Assembly: GCF_038396785.1 (NCBI RefSeq)
Contig: NZ_CP151087.1
Coordinates: 3,782,001-3,846,000 of the forward strand
Source: Sphingobacterium thalpophilum
GTDB lineage: Bacteria > Bacteroidota > Bacteroidia > Sphingobacteriales > Sphingobacteriaceae
DNA: 64,000 nucleotides
Direction: 5' to 3'
Part shown: positions 18,571 to 28,240 of the stretch, one piece after another
Position numbering within the stretch: the first letter of the stretch is position 1
How the letters are laid out: every line of letters begins with the position of its first letter
The notes under the pieces: generated by a model
What the model was told of the DNA's origin: nothing
What the model saw: the letters and a program-made list of their open reading frames with translations, nothing else
Database searches by the model: none
Position numbers and translations under genes: made by a program

Positions 18571-19681
18571 TGAAAACGATTGGATGGATTGTATTAGCGA
18601 CGCTATTGATTGCGCTCATCAGTAGCGTGCTTTATTATTTTGTTCATCCAATGTTTGGTGGAAGTTTCAAGGGAGCTCGGCTTGAACGTATGAAACAGTC
18701 CCGCAATTTTAAAAATGGTATTTTTCATAACCTCGAAGTAACGCCATCGTTGAAAGGCGATGTGAATATGGTCTCTTTGTTGTGGGATTTCCTTTTCAAC
18801 AAGAATCCCCACACTTAAAACCTATCAGTGTATTGCCAGCTATGGAATGCGATTTAGCACATCTTCCCGCAGATGACGTACTGATTTGGTTTGGTCACTC
18901 CTCCTATCTATTGAAGTTAGATGGAAAATTAATAGTGGTAGATCCAGTATTCAGCTCAAATGCTTCTCCCATACCAGGTAGCAATAAAGCATTTAAGATG
19001 TCTGTCGACTATGCGACGATGGTTTTTCCGAAAATTGACTATTTGTTTATCTCGCATGATCATTACGATCATCTGGACTATGAGACTGTAGTGAAATTGA
19101 GGGATAAAGTTGGTCGGGTGATTTGTGGTCTTGGCGTGGGGGCGCATTTTGAATCTTGGGGATATAAGGCCGATCAGATCATCGAGGGTGATTGGTACGA
19201 CCAGATAAAACTGGCGCCCGATTTTCAGGTAACCTTCACACCCGCAAGGCACTTTTCGGGACGAAGATTTACACGGAATAATACCTTGTGGACATCCTTT
19301 GTGTTAAAGACTTCCCAGTACACTATTTTCTTGGGTGGAGACAGCGGATATGGTAAGCACTTCAAAAAGATAGGTGACCAGTTCGGTCCATTTGATTTAG
19401 CAATCTTGGAAAATGGCCAGTATAACGATGCCTGGCATTATATCCATTCCTTACCTGACGAATGGGCTGCTGAAACGAAGGATCTGAAAGCTCAAGCTAT
19501 TTTGCCCGTTCATTCTTCTAAGTTTGCGTTGGCTATGCACGACTGGAAAGAGCCAATGGAGAAATTTTACGAGACAGCGAACAAAGAACAGATCACTCTC
19601 CTTACACCAAAAATAGGGGAAATGATCCATTTTAATAGATTAGATACAGTATACGCGCCTTGGTGGCGTGATGTCAACTAA
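18570..19681 (+). pseudogene. Metallo-beta-lactamase-fold hydrolase split by a -1 frameshift
   Basis: One gene read in two frames. Frame 1 (18570-18818) gives a single N-terminal membrane segment and VNMVSLLWDFLFNKNPHT, then a TAA. Frame 2 continues directly with LKPISVLPAMECDLAHLPAD and the whole catalytic domain. That domain has LIWFGHSSYLL, the metal site SHDHYDHLD, GLGVGAHFESWG, PARHFSGR and VHSSKFALAMHDW. The family is the UlaG/NAPE-PLD-like hydrolases with a membrane anchor. A -1 step near 18813-18818 (CACACTTAAAACC) restores one continuous protein of about 370 residues. A single missing base (mutation or sequencing error) is the simplest cause; no canonical slippery heptamer is present. 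Confidence 0.8.
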
Positions 19682-19685
19682 AGAT

Positions 19686-20921
19686 CTATTTATTTTTTTC
19701 TTCAATCCATAAAGACATATATTTTGTGCTCTGCATCGTGTGGTGCAACAATATCTGACTAATAAAGTTTTGTTGGCGGTGCCTGTCAATCTGCGCTTTT
19801 AACAAAGATAGATTCGTCATAAAGTCAGCCTGATACTTTCGTTTTTCATAACGCTCGTTGATAATACGGATACCATGCTCTTGGGCCGTTTTCCAAAGAT
19901 CTTCGTTTTCGTAAAGTTCGACAGTCTTTCGGCAGAAAGTTTCGGGATCGTCTTCGATAAACCCATTCCAGTCCAAATTACCCTTCATGGCTTCTGCTCC
20001 AACTGTCGTGGTAACAGATGGAGTGCCTGTCTGCATGGCGTCGATAAACTTCCCTTTCACACCGGCACCAAATTGAATTGGAGCCACCAGTAGACGGTAA
20101 CTTTCCATGGTCAGACGAGCAGATTCCGCTCGGCCCTTGATCAGGAAATTCTCTTTTGGGTTGTTTAACTGTAGTACTTTTTGGGTTGCATAGGCGCCAT
20201 AAATGTGTAATTCTGCTTTTGGGAGCATCTTCCGTAATTGCGGCCAGATTTGTGTTTTTAGGTATTGTACCGTATGCCAGTTCGGCTCATGGATAAAATT
20301 TCCGATAAATAATAAGTTCTTGCGCTCTTCGAAGGTGTTCCATTGCTCCACATCGGCAGCAGTGATCTCATCTTCAAGAAAAGGGAGATAATAAAGGATA
20401 TCGGGTGAAATGCGAAATTCTTCGATCAGAATCTTCATTTCGGATTCGGAAATGATCAACGAGAGGTCACTGCGCAATATCGCGGCAATTTCCCGTTTGG
20501 CCGTATCAGTAAATAACTCTTGAAAGGAAAAATCACCGTTATTTTTGACGGATGTCTGTCTCGCCTGACGCAAAAAATGCAAATCTTCCGTGTCAAGTAC
20601 GCGGAGTGCATCTGGACAATGCTGTGCAACACGCCAACCATATTGCTCTTCTACCATAAAGCGGTCAAATACAACAATGTCGGGCTTAAGTTGCGCAATA
20701 AATTCATCAAAGCTGTTGCTATTCAGTACGATGGCCTGTTCCTGGATCCCGAGAGACTGTAAAGGTGCACTATACGGCGATTTGGCAGCAGCAGAAGCAA
20801 ATGTAATCTGATAAGAGCGATTAATAAACGTCTCAATTAATTGCATCATACGGAAGCCCGCTGCTGAAGATGTTGGCTCTGGCCACACCAGTCCGATGAA
20901 CAAAACCTTTTTCTCTTTCAT
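19686..20921 (-). CDS. Glycosyltransferase (GT4-like)
   Basis: A 411-residue glycosyltransferase with a GT-B layout. The N-terminal domain has a VLFIGLVWPEPTSSAAGFRMM opening, here cited only in part, and the C-terminal nucleotide-sugar domain has LLFIGNFIHEPN near residue 205. Later GAGVKGKFIDAMQTGTPSVTT contains the conserved lysine and the loop that bind the donor in GT4 enzymes. The donor and acceptor cannot be predicted. It is divergent from the mprF-like gene with a 124-bp gap, and nearly abuts the frameshifted hydrolase at its 3' end. Confidence 0.8.
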   Translation of the reverse strand: MKEKKVLFIGLVWPEPTSSAAGFRMMQLIETFINRSYQITFASAAAKSPYSAPLQSLGIQEQAIVLNSNSFDEFIAQLKPDIVVFDRFMVEEQYGWRVAQHCPDALRVLDTEDLHFLRQARQTSVKNNGDFSFQELFTDTAKREIAAILRSDLSLIISESEMKILIEEFRISPDILYYLPFLEDEITAADVEQWNTFEERKNLLFIGNFIHEPNWHTVQYLKTQIWPQLRKMLPKAELHIYGAYATQKVLQLNNPKENFLIKGRAESARLTMESYRLLVAPIQFGAGVKGKFIDAMQTGTPSVTTTVGAEAMKGNLDWNGFIEDDPETFCRKTVELYENEDLWKTAQEHGIRIINERYEKRKYQADFMTNLSLLKAQIDRHRQQNFISQILLHHTMQSTKYMSLWIEEKNK

Positions 20922-21045
20922 GCCGGAAAATTACTGATTAATGTGAAAAGAATTGACGAAAAATTAACAATTAGTCATTTTCAAACGATTAGCTTTATTT
21001 CGTGTTTATACTATATCTCAAGGTTATTCATCATTAAACGATTAT

Positions 21046-23640
21046 ATGGCCAAAACTATTGCGCAACGAATTCGACATTTTTCACCAAAGACCTATTGGA
21101 AGGAACTAATAGCTGTTTTGGTTATTTTGTTGGCCTTTGTATTTTTTAGAAATGAACGAAAAGAGCTTGCTGCCATCATTCCACATTTGCGTGCGGCCAA
21201 TCTAACCTGGGTTTTGGTCGGCGTTGGAATTACTCTCGTCTATATTGTACTTCAGGGATTGATGTATGTGCAGAGTTTTAAAGCGATAGGCCTTTCTATT
21301 AACCTGAGAATCGCTATTGATCTTTTCCTCAAGCGAAATTTACTCAGTGTGTTTCTGCCTGCGGGTGGGATTAGTTCTTTGGCATATACAACGACGCAGT
21401 TGCGAAAAAGAAATTTGAATACGACGCAAATTCATCAAGCAGGGGCGCTGTATGGCTATGTCGGACTACTGACGGTCTTTCTGATCGGTGTACCTGTTAT
21501 ATTGTATACGATTTGGCACAATAAAAATTTTGGTGATGCCTGGATCTCATTGGTGGTTTTGGGGCTGCTTCTGGGCGTCGTATTTTGGCTCGTTTGGTCT
21601 TTTAGAACACACAAAGGCGTCTATCGTTGGGTTGAACTAAAATTTCCTGCTGTAGCCTCTAATATTGATGAAATATTCTCAGGAGAGGTCAAGCTAAAAT
21701 ATTTGTTGGGTACCATGCTGGCATCGATGGTCGTTGAATGTTGCGGTATTGCCCATGCTTTTGTAAGTATGTATGCCCTTGGTTTGGACCACTCTTTCGA
21801 GGCTGCGGCTATTGCCTATACTGTTTCGGTGGTATTGATGATTGTTTCTCCTTTTCTACGGGGGCTTGGGGCTGTAGAGTTGACTATGCTGTATATTTTT
21901 AAAGCGTACGGCTACTCGCAGGCAGAAGGATTGGGCATTACAATTCTCTACCGGGCATTCGAATTTTGGCTACCTTTAGTCCTGGGGCTTCTGGCTTTTG
22001 CATGGCGTGGGAAACAATTGCTGGCACGTATTGGCCCAGCGCTGCTTATCTTCTTCTTGGGCATGGTAAATCTCGTATCTGTATTGACGCCTCCTTTGGC
22101 CGACCGGATGAAACTTGATCGTTTCTATTTGCCTTTAGAAGCAATTCACGCTTCCAAATTTATGGTGTTAGTGTTAGGCTTAGGGCTGTTGGTGACCTCG
22201 ACTTACTTGATCAAAGGTTTCCGAATTGCATTTTGGATCGCCGTAGTGTTTAGCGCCTTGTCGCTTTTTGGGCACGTGTTTAAGGCATTGGACTATGAAG
22301 AAGCTTCGGTTGCTTTATTGACCTTGATTTTACTGGCCGTGAGCTATAAGCAATATCGGATCAAGAGTAATATTCGCTGGGTGCGAATCGGGTTTATCAC
22401 ATTTTTTGTTGCTCTCCTAGCCATATGCCTGTTTGACGTATTGAGCTTCTACTTCATTGATAAACAGCATTTCGGTGTCGACTTCACCTGGCGACAATCT
22501 ATCTATCATACAGCACGAAGCTTCCTCTTGTTTGCTGATGATGAATTGATGCCCCAAACGGCATTTGGACAAGAATTCCTGCGGATTACGCAAGTACTTG
22601 GACTTTTTTGTTGGCTCCTACTAATCTACGCGTTAGCCCGTCCCCGTCTCCTCGCAGATGAAGACTCTAGCCAATCTGAATTGGAACGTGCAGAACAATT
22701 ATTGATTGAGTTTGGTCAGTCTCCCATGGATTTCTTTAAATTGGGAAAAGATAAGAGTTTGTTTTTCTCAGAAGTCTCGGAGGGATTTACCGCTTATCGC
22801 TTGGCGAATGAATTTGCTATTGTATTGGATGAGCCTGTCTGTGAACAGGGGGATAAGGAAGAGTTGGTCCAGGAATTCGATCAATACTGTTATGCGAATG
22901 GTTTAAAGGCCATTTATTACCGTGTTGATGAAAATAGTTTGGTTCATTTTTCATCCCTACGTAAACAGAAGATCACCATTGGACAAGAGGCTGTATTAGA
23001 ATTGGAAACATTCAAGCTCGAAGGAAAAGAACGTAAGTCATTACGCAATGGACTTAATGCAATTCAAAAAAAGGGTTTTACAACAGAAGTGTTGAAAGCG
23101 CCGCAGGAAAAAGCAATTATAGATCAGTTAAGGATAATTTCCAACGAATGGTTAAAAGAATTTGATAAAAAGGAAATGGTTTTTTCACAAGGGATGTTTG
23201 ATGAAAATGAGCTTATTTTGCAAGATATCATTGTACTGAAAAATGAGCAGAATACTATCGTAGCCTTTCTGAATATCATCCCCGACTATGCGAAAGATGA
23301 GTGCACCTACGATATGATTCGGAAGTCTCTTGATGCACCGGGTGGTAGCATGGATGCATTGATTGTTGAGCTTATTGGGTATGCTAAGGCCAAAAAGTAC
23401 GTCTATCTAAATTTGGGCATGGTACCGATGACGGGGTTGGGGGCGACAGATAGTCCCGCAGAAAAGATTATGAAATTTGCCTCAACACGATTGGGTAACT
23501 TTAAACATTACCATAGCCTGCGCGACTTTAAAGAGAAGTATGCGACATTTTGGGAAAATAAATACCTTATATTTGATAATGATTTTGATCTCATACAACT
23601 TCCTGTAGCACTGGTCAAAGTAATGAAACCGAACGAATAG
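21046..23640 (+). CDS. mprF: MprF-like phosphatidylglycerol aminoacyltransferase/flippase
   Basis: An 864-residue bifunctional membrane protein. The first roughly 540 residues contain many hydrophobic helices, including the flippase-type stretch RNLLSVFLPAGGISSLAYTT near residue 100. The cytoplasmic part from about 560 onward is the aminoacyl-phosphatidylglycerol synthase domain (GNAT-like): KLGKDKSLFFSE, KERKSLRNGLNAIQKKGF and MIRKSLDAPGGSMDALIVELI. MprF proteins transfer lysine or alanine from tRNA to phosphatidylglycerol and flip the product, lowering surface negative charge against cationic peptides. Which amino acid is used here is unknown. The next gene, 21 bp downstream, is a probable hydrolase of the same lipid. 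Confidence 0.87.
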   Translation: MAKTIAQRIRHFSPKTYWKELIAVLVILLAFVFFRNERKELAAIIPHLRAANLTWVLVGVGITLVYIVLQGLMYVQSFKAIGLSINLRIAIDLFLKRNLLSVFLPAGGISSLAYTTTQLRKRNLNTTQIHQAGALYGYVGLLTVFLIGVPVILYTIWHNKNFGDAWISLVVLGLLLGVVFWLVWSFRTHKGVYRWVELKFPAVASNIDEIFSGEVKLKYLLGTMLASMVVECCGIAHAFVSMYALGLDHSFEAAAIAYTVSVVLMIVSPFLRGLGAVELTMLYIFKAYGYSQAEGLGITILYRAFEFWLPLVLGLLAFAWRGKQLLARIGPALLIFFLGMVNLVSVLTPPLADRMKLDRFYLPLEAIHASKFMVLVLGLGLLVTSTYLIKGFRIAFWIAVVFSALSLFGHVFKALDYEEASVALLTLILLAVSYKQYRIKSNIRWVRIGFITFFVALLAICLFDVLSFYFIDKQHFGVDFTWRQSIYHTARSFLLFADDELMPQTAFGQEFLRITQVLGLFCWLLLIYALARPRLLADEDSSQSELERAEQLLIEFGQSPMDFFKLGKDKSLFFSEVSEGFTAYRLANEFAIVLDEPVCEQGDKEELVQEFDQYCYANGLKAIYYRVDENSLVHFSSLRKQKITIGQEAVLELETFKLEGKERKSLRNGLNAIQKKGFTTEVLKAPQEKAIIDQLRIISNEWLKEFDKKEMVFSQGMFDENELILQDIIVLKNEQNTIVAFLNIIPDYAKDECTYDMIRKSLDAPGGSMDALIVELIGYAKAKKYVYLNLGMVPMTGLGATDSPAEKIMKFASTRLGNFKHYHSLRDFKEKYATFWENKYLIFDNDFDLIQLPVALVKVMKPNE

Positions 23641-23661
23641 CTTCATGTAGATGCTGTACAG

Positions 23662-24330
23662 ATGAAAAAAATAGCTACCTTATTAATAATTGCTGGCATG
23701 GCGTTTCATGCGTTTGCACAACAGCGTTTGATTGACATGAAATATTGGAACAATAAAGCTGCATTACCTTTGGTTCTCTATCTGAGTGGCGATGGTGGAT
23801 TTAATTCATTCTCTAACAAGCTTTGTGAGCTGATTGCTGGAGTAGGATATACTGTGGCAGCGATCGATTCGAAAACCTATTTCTGGAAGAAGAAAAGCCC
23901 GAGTGAGATTGCTGCCGATGTTTCGAATACACTGAAAAACGTACTCTTAGCACGGCAAAATATGCATCTTTTTGTAGTGGGGTATTCATTTGGCGCAGAC
24001 GCGGTTCCTTTTATTATTAATCGCCTGGATCCCGTCATTAAGAAGAACCTAAAGAGTGTTGTCCTGCTGGAACCATCTGTGTCAACAGATTTGGAGATTC
24101 ATATAGCGGATATTTTGGGTCGGAGTAATACAAAACGGAGTCTTGACGTGATCGCGGAAATCAATCGAATGGGTGCAGTCAAAACGGGCGTTATTCTTGG
24201 TGATGATGAAGCTGATTTCCCGATACAGAAGATAACACTTAAGAATTTTACAAAAAAATACCTCTCCGGCGGGCATCATTTTAGTGGCAATGCAGACCAG
24301 GTCGCGAAGAATACTGTTGCACTCTTTTAG
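23662..24330 (+). CDS. VirJ/AcvB-like lysyl-phosphatidylglycerol hydrolase
   Basis: A 222-residue secreted alpha/beta-hydrolase (signal peptide ending HAFAQQ). LVLYLSGDGGFNSFS near residue 37, TYFWKKKSPSEIAADV near residue 74, and the nucleophile elbow VVGYSFGADAVPFIINRL near residue 110 match the VirJ domain of Agrobacterium AcvB/VirJ. The serine lies in GYSFG and a late histidine in SGGHHFSG could complete the triad. AcvB is known to hydrolyse lysyl-phosphatidylglycerol in the periplasm. Sitting right behind mprF, it probably removes the amino acid that MprF adds. The link is inferred from family and position. Confidence 0.78.
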   Translation: MKKIATLLIIAGMAFHAFAQQRLIDMKYWNNKAALPLVLYLSGDGGFNSFSNKLCELIAGVGYTVAAIDSKTYFWKKKSPSEIAADVSNTLKNVLLARQNMHLFVVGYSFGADAVPFIINRLDPVIKKNLKSVVLLEPSVSTDLEIHIADILGRSNTKRSLDVIAEINRMGAVKTGVILGDDEADFPIQKITLKNFTKKYLSGGHHFSGNADQVAKNTVALF

Positions 24331-24501
24331 CCGAGGAGCCTTGTATAACTTTGTTGATGGTCAGATCAAGTAGGCGACCAAATAGACAGCTCTTTATTTT
24401 TTTGTGATCCAGGGTATGGTGCGGTATCATTTTCTTATCCTAGATCAAATAATTCAGGGAAAGAAGGTGTTACTTTTGAATGACTTATAAAATAGATAAA
24501 A

Positions 24502-25542
24502 ATGGAATTAGGAATAGGAATGTTTGGCGACTCGAGGATAGATCCTGTTACAGGTCAAATCCAGGCAGCACAAGATAGAATGAAAGAAATTATTGAAGAG
24601 ATCAAGCTTATGGATCAAGTAGGATTGGATTTCTTTGGAATAGGGGAGCATCACCGTGCAGATTATGCGGTTGCAGCACCCGAAATTATCTTGGCTGCGG
24701 TTTCTACCGTTACCAAAAATATTAAATTGGGCAGTGCAGTTTCGGTATTAAGTTCTGCCGATCCGGTTAAATTATTTCAGGATTTCGCAGCCGTCGATCT
24801 TTTATCCGATGGACGTGCTGAGCTCATGGCTGGAAGAGGATCCTTCATTGAATCCTTCCCTTTATTTGGTTATGATCTAAAAGATTATTCCGAGTTGTTT
24901 GAGGAAAAACTAGAGCTTTTGCTTCGCCTGAATAAGCAAAATCCAATTACTTGGCGCGGTAATTTTAGAGCACCATTAATCAATCAGGAAGTTTTCCCAC
25001 GACCTAAAAATGGATCACTACCGATTTGGGTTGCAGTAGGTGGCACAACATCTTCTGTGATCCGTGCCGGAAAGTTGGGCTTACCGGTTATGTTTGCCAT
25101 CATCGGCGGGATGTATGAAAGCTTCGATCATTTATTTGACATGTACCGTCAAGCATATGAGGATAATGGGCATGATATGGCTAATTTTCAGGTCGGAGTA
25201 CACATGCATGCGTTCTTTGGCGATAACAACGCGCAGGTAGCAGACTACTATTATCCGATTTATTCGGCACAGATGGATCGTATCGGTGCAAGTCGTGGAT
25301 GGCCGCCATACCAACGCACACAATATGACTTCGGAAGGTCTTCCAGAGGACACCTTATTGTTGGGGATGCTGCTTATGCCGTAGATAAAATATTGCAAAT
25401 ACAGGAGAAATTTGGATTGACACGCTTCTCTGCACATATGGATGTGGGCGCCCCTGGGCATAAAGAAATGCTGCGTTCTATAGAGATTTTTGGTGAGAAA
25501 ATAGCACCTGAAATTCGAAAGGCTCTTCATAAAGATGCCTAA
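24502..25542 (+). CDS. LLM-class flavin-dependent oxidoreductase
   Basis: A 346-residue bacterial luciferase-like monooxygenase (TIM barrel, probably FMN or reduced flavin dependent). MELGIGMFGDSR, GLDFFGIGEHHRADYAVAAPE near residue 45, and GRAELMAGRGSFIESFPLFG are typical of the group. The physiological substrate is unknown. It has its own upstream region of 171 bp; a TACTTTTG -7-like motif at 24471-24478 lies 23 nt before the ATG, without a clear -33 element. Confidence 0.85.
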   Translation: MELGIGMFGDSRIDPVTGQIQAAQDRMKEIIEEIKLMDQVGLDFFGIGEHHRADYAVAAPEIILAAVSTVTKNIKLGSAVSVLSSADPVKLFQDFAAVDLLSDGRAELMAGRGSFIESFPLFGYDLKDYSELFEEKLELLLRLNKQNPITWRGNFRAPLINQEVFPRPKNGSLPIWVAVGGTTSSVIRAGKLGLPVMFAIIGGMYESFDHLFDMYRQAYEDNGHDMANFQVGVHMHAFFGDNNAQVADYYYPIYSAQMDRIGASRGWPPYQRTQYDFGRSSRGHLIVGDAAYAVDKILQIQEKFGLTRFSAHMDVGAPGHKEMLRSIEIFGEKIAPEIRKALHKDA

Positions 25543-25613
25543 AGAGCGATTATCATTTTTTTAACGCTGAGATATTCGCTACCTTTGTGTCGTAAATCAT
25601 TTTAGAGAGTAAG

Positions 25614-26195
25614 ATGCTTGGATTAAAGTTGTTGACAGATCCGCGATGGGCAAACATTGCAGAAGGAAATTTAGAAGAGATTTTGACAGATCATGCCTGG
25701 TGTGAACAAAAGGCTGCTTCAAATGCCATATCCTTAATTACCAACAACTCAGAACACGAAGATTTGGTGCATGAGCTGACAGCAATTGCCATCGAAGAAA
25801 TGGAACATTTTAAGATGGTTATTGATATCATCAAAGAACGTGGCTATACCTTGGGTCGTGAACGAAAAGATGATTATGTCGGTCAATTGATGAAATTCTC
25901 TAAAAAAGATGGCAGTAGAAATATGGCTTTTATTGACCGTTTATTATTCGCGGCGATGATTGAAGCCCGTAGCTGTGAACGTTTTAGAGTGCTTTCACAA
26001 AATATTCAAGATAAAGATCTTGCGATGTTTTACTATGATTTAATGGTGTCTGAGGCAAATCATTACACCACATTTCTAAATTTTGCACGCAAATATTCCG
26101 TAGACGTCGACGTAGAAAAGCGTTGGAAGGAGTGGTTGGAATTTGAAGGGAAGCTAATTCAGTCGTACGGAAGTAAAGAAGCCATTCATGGCTAA
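25614..26195 (+). CDS. miaE: tRNA 2-methylthio-N6-isopentenyladenosine(37) hydroxylase
   Basis: A 193-residue ferritin-like diiron enzyme that hydroxylates the isopentenyl side chain of ms2i6A37 in tRNA. The iron ligands are visible as paired carboxylate/histidine motifs: an upstream Glu, IEEMEHFKM near residue 64, EARSCERF near residue 118 and SEANHYTTFL near residue 148. A TACCTTTG -7-like motif (25580-25587) precedes the ATG by 26 nt. A strong terminator follows at 26242. Confidence 0.88.
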   Translation: MLGLKLLTDPRWANIAEGNLEEILTDHAWCEQKAASNAISLITNNSEHEDLVHELTAIAIEEMEHFKMVIDIIKERGYTLGRERKDDYVGQLMKFSKKDGSRNMAFIDRLLFAAMIEARSCERFRVLSQNIQDKDLAMFYYDLMVSEANHYTTFLNFARKYSVDVDVEKRWKEWLEFEGKLIQSYGSKEAIHG

Positions 26196-26241
26196 TTGAA
26201 CCTCGCTCCTACCTATTTTAAAACACATACATAACAGTTGT

Positions 26242-26271
26242 CCCGTTCTATTTCTTAGAACGGGATTTTTT
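26242..26271 (+). terminator. Terminator after miaE
   Basis: A perfect 9-bp stem CCCGTTCTA / TAGAACGGG with a 5-nt loop, followed by A and six T. It separates miaE from rlmN. Confidence 0.9.
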
Positions 26272-26299
26272 GTCACTTATTTATTCTTATCTTTGTACC

Positions 26300-27370
26300 G
26301 TGATTGAAAAAAGTAAAATAATAGATATCAGGAGTTTGTCTTTGGATCAGATCAAAGATCAACTTACCGCGTTGGGGGAGCAGGGCTTTCGTGCGAAGCA
26401 GATTTATGAATGGATTTGGGTGAAATCTTGCGTAGATTTTGATCAGATGAGTAATTTGAGTAAGCCCCTTCGTGAGAAGCTGAAAGCGAATTTTACGATC
26501 AATGCAGTTACAGTCAAAGAATCTCAGATCAGCTCAGATAAAACAATTAAAAGTAGTTTTTGGCTCTATGACAACAACATCATTGAAGGGGTGTTAATAC
26601 CTGCTCCGGAACGAATGACCGCTTGTGTCAGCTCACAGGTGGGCTGTAGCTTAACCTGTAAGTTCTGTGCAACAGGTTATATGGACCGTAAACGGAACCT
26701 TAATGCCGATGAGATCTATGATCAAGTCGTTCTTATCAGCAAGCAAGCCGAAGAGCACTATGGGCAGCCACTGACAAATATCGTTTATATGGGGATGGGC
26801 GAGCCCTTGTTGAATTATGCCAATATGATGAAGTCTGTTGAGCGCATTACAGCGCCGGATGGATTGAATATGGCCGCCAAGCGGATCACGGTGTCCACAG
26901 CGGGTATCGCAAAAATGATTAAGAAATTGGGTGATGATCAGGTACGTTTTAACCTAGCACTTTCTTTGCATGCGGCAAATGACAAAAAACGGAATGAAAT
27001 TATGCCTATCAATGAGCAGAACTCACTGAAAGCATTGGCAGAAGCACTCAAATATTTTTATGCGAAAACAAAGAGCCCAATTACATTTGAATATATTGTC
27101 TTTAACAATTTCAATGATGAGTTGGAGGATGCAAAAGAACTGGCCAAGTTCTGTAAACATGTTCCTTGTAAGGTCAACCTGATTGAATACAACCCTATCG
27201 CACTGGCCGATTTCCTGAACGCTGAAGCAGATAAAATCGAGGTATTTGCAAATTATTTAAAAAGCCAAGGTATCATCACGAATGTGAGACGTAGCCGTGG
27301 TAAAGATATCGATGCAGCCTGCGGACAATTAGCAATTAAAGATAAGGAAAAAGAGGAATCCGAAGCATAA
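26300..27370 (+). CDS. rlmN: Dual-specificity RNA methyltransferase RlmN
   Basis: A 356-residue radical-SAM enzyme that methylates C2 of A2503 in 23S rRNA and A37 in some tRNAs. The radical-SAM cluster motif CSLTCKFC is near residue 119, YMGMGEPLLNY follows, and a C-terminal cysteine in DAACGQL corresponds to the methyl-carrying Cys. I chose the GTG at 26300 (VIEKSKIIDIRSL). The longer frame would start with a TTG inside the T-tract of the preceding terminator. TATCTTTG (26288-26295) ends only 4 nt before this GTG, so the transcript may have almost no leader. Confidence 0.93.
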   Translation: MIEKSKIIDIRSLSLDQIKDQLTALGEQGFRAKQIYEWIWVKSCVDFDQMSNLSKPLREKLKANFTINAVTVKESQISSDKTIKSSFWLYDNNIIEGVLIPAPERMTACVSSQVGCSLTCKFCATGYMDRKRNLNADEIYDQVVLISKQAEEHYGQPLTNIVYMGMGEPLLNYANMMKSVERITAPDGLNMAAKRITVSTAGIAKMIKKLGDDQVRFNLALSLHAANDKKRNEIMPINEQNSLKALAEALKYFYAKTKSPITFEYIVFNNFNDELEDAKELAKFCKHVPCKVNLIEYNPIALADFLNAEADKIEVFANYLKSQGIITNVRRSRGKDIDAACGQLAIKDKEKEESEA

Positions 27371-27410
27371 TCTGAAGGATAGTTCCTATCTTTAATAGGG
27401 AATTAACCAG

Positions 27411-28109
27411 ATGAAATCCGAATTAAATAAGGTTTTTAGCGATTTTATAGCCATATTTTTTCCAAGGGAATGTGGCTGTTGCGGCTGTGTGCTAAAATAT
27501 CAGGAAAAGTTTGTCTGTACAGCATGCGATTTCCATTTGCCTTATACTAACTTTCACGAATATTCGGATAATGATACCGCAAGACAGCTCTGGGGGAAAG
27601 CTCCTGTGGAAGAGGCCTGTTCATTCTTATTATTGCAAAAGGATAGTCGCGTAGAGCGCCTCATTTATCAGATTAAATACAATAACCAACCTTTTCTTGC
27701 AGAATATTTTGGTTATCTATACGGCTTAAAATTAATCAAAATAAAGGCCTATCAGGATATCAATTGTATTGTTCCTGTGCCATTGCACCGTAGCAAATTC
27801 CGAAAAAGAGGCTACAACCAATCCACTTACTTCGGAAGAGGGTTGTCCAGAGCAATGGGAATCCCCTTGCGGGAAGATATTTTAGTCAGGAAGAAAGCGA
27901 CAATGAGCCAAACGGGTAAGGGGCGGATCGACCGGTACGACAATGTAAGTGATATTTTCGATTACAAAGGCACTATGTTGCCGGCTAACGTACATATCCT
28001 TGTGGTTGACGATGTATTGACCACGGGAGCAACGGTTGTTTCAGCAGCATTGACACTCTTAGATGCAGTTGATTGCAGGGTATCTGTTGCTACGCTGGCA
28101 AGAGCCTAG
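27411..28109 (+). CDS. ComF-family phosphoribosyltransferase-like protein
   Basis: A 232-residue protein of the ComF/GntX family, linked in other bacteria to DNA uptake. Two CxxC pairs at the N-terminus (CGCCGC… and CTAC, residues about 22-41) probably bind zinc. The C-terminal part is a PRTase fold with PVPLHRSKFRKRGYNQS near residue 123 and the phosphoribosyl-binding loop VVDDVLTTGATV near residue 198. It lies 40 bp after rlmN. Confidence 0.87.
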   Translation: MKSELNKVFSDFIAIFFPRECGCCGCVLKYQEKFVCTACDFHLPYTNFHEYSDNDTARQLWGKAPVEEACSFLLLQKDSRVERLIYQIKYNNQPFLAEYFGYLYGLKLIKIKAYQDINCIVPVPLHRSKFRKRGYNQSTYFGRGLSRAMGIPLREDILVRKKATMSQTGKGRIDRYDNVSDIFDYKGTMLPANVHILVVDDVLTTGATVVSAALTLLDAVDCRVSVATLARA

Positions 28110-28240
28110 TTCGAAAGTCTATCCCATAACTTATACCCTTCTCCGTCCGGATAAAGCGAATTTCAGTAATTACGGTAACCACTATTACGAGCAGGCCATG
28201 CCTTCAATAGTAATGACCAGGTCAAAACGAATTCAACACG

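Noticed and set aside
18813-18818. Programmed ribosomal frameshift
   Set aside because: No X-XXY-YYZ slippery heptamer and no clear stimulatory structure; a lost base is simpler. Left as a checkable finding on the gene.
20943-21149. 68-codon frame upstream of the mprF-like gene
   Set aside because: It overlaps the mprF-like start and has unusual composition; the region fits a divergent promoter instead.
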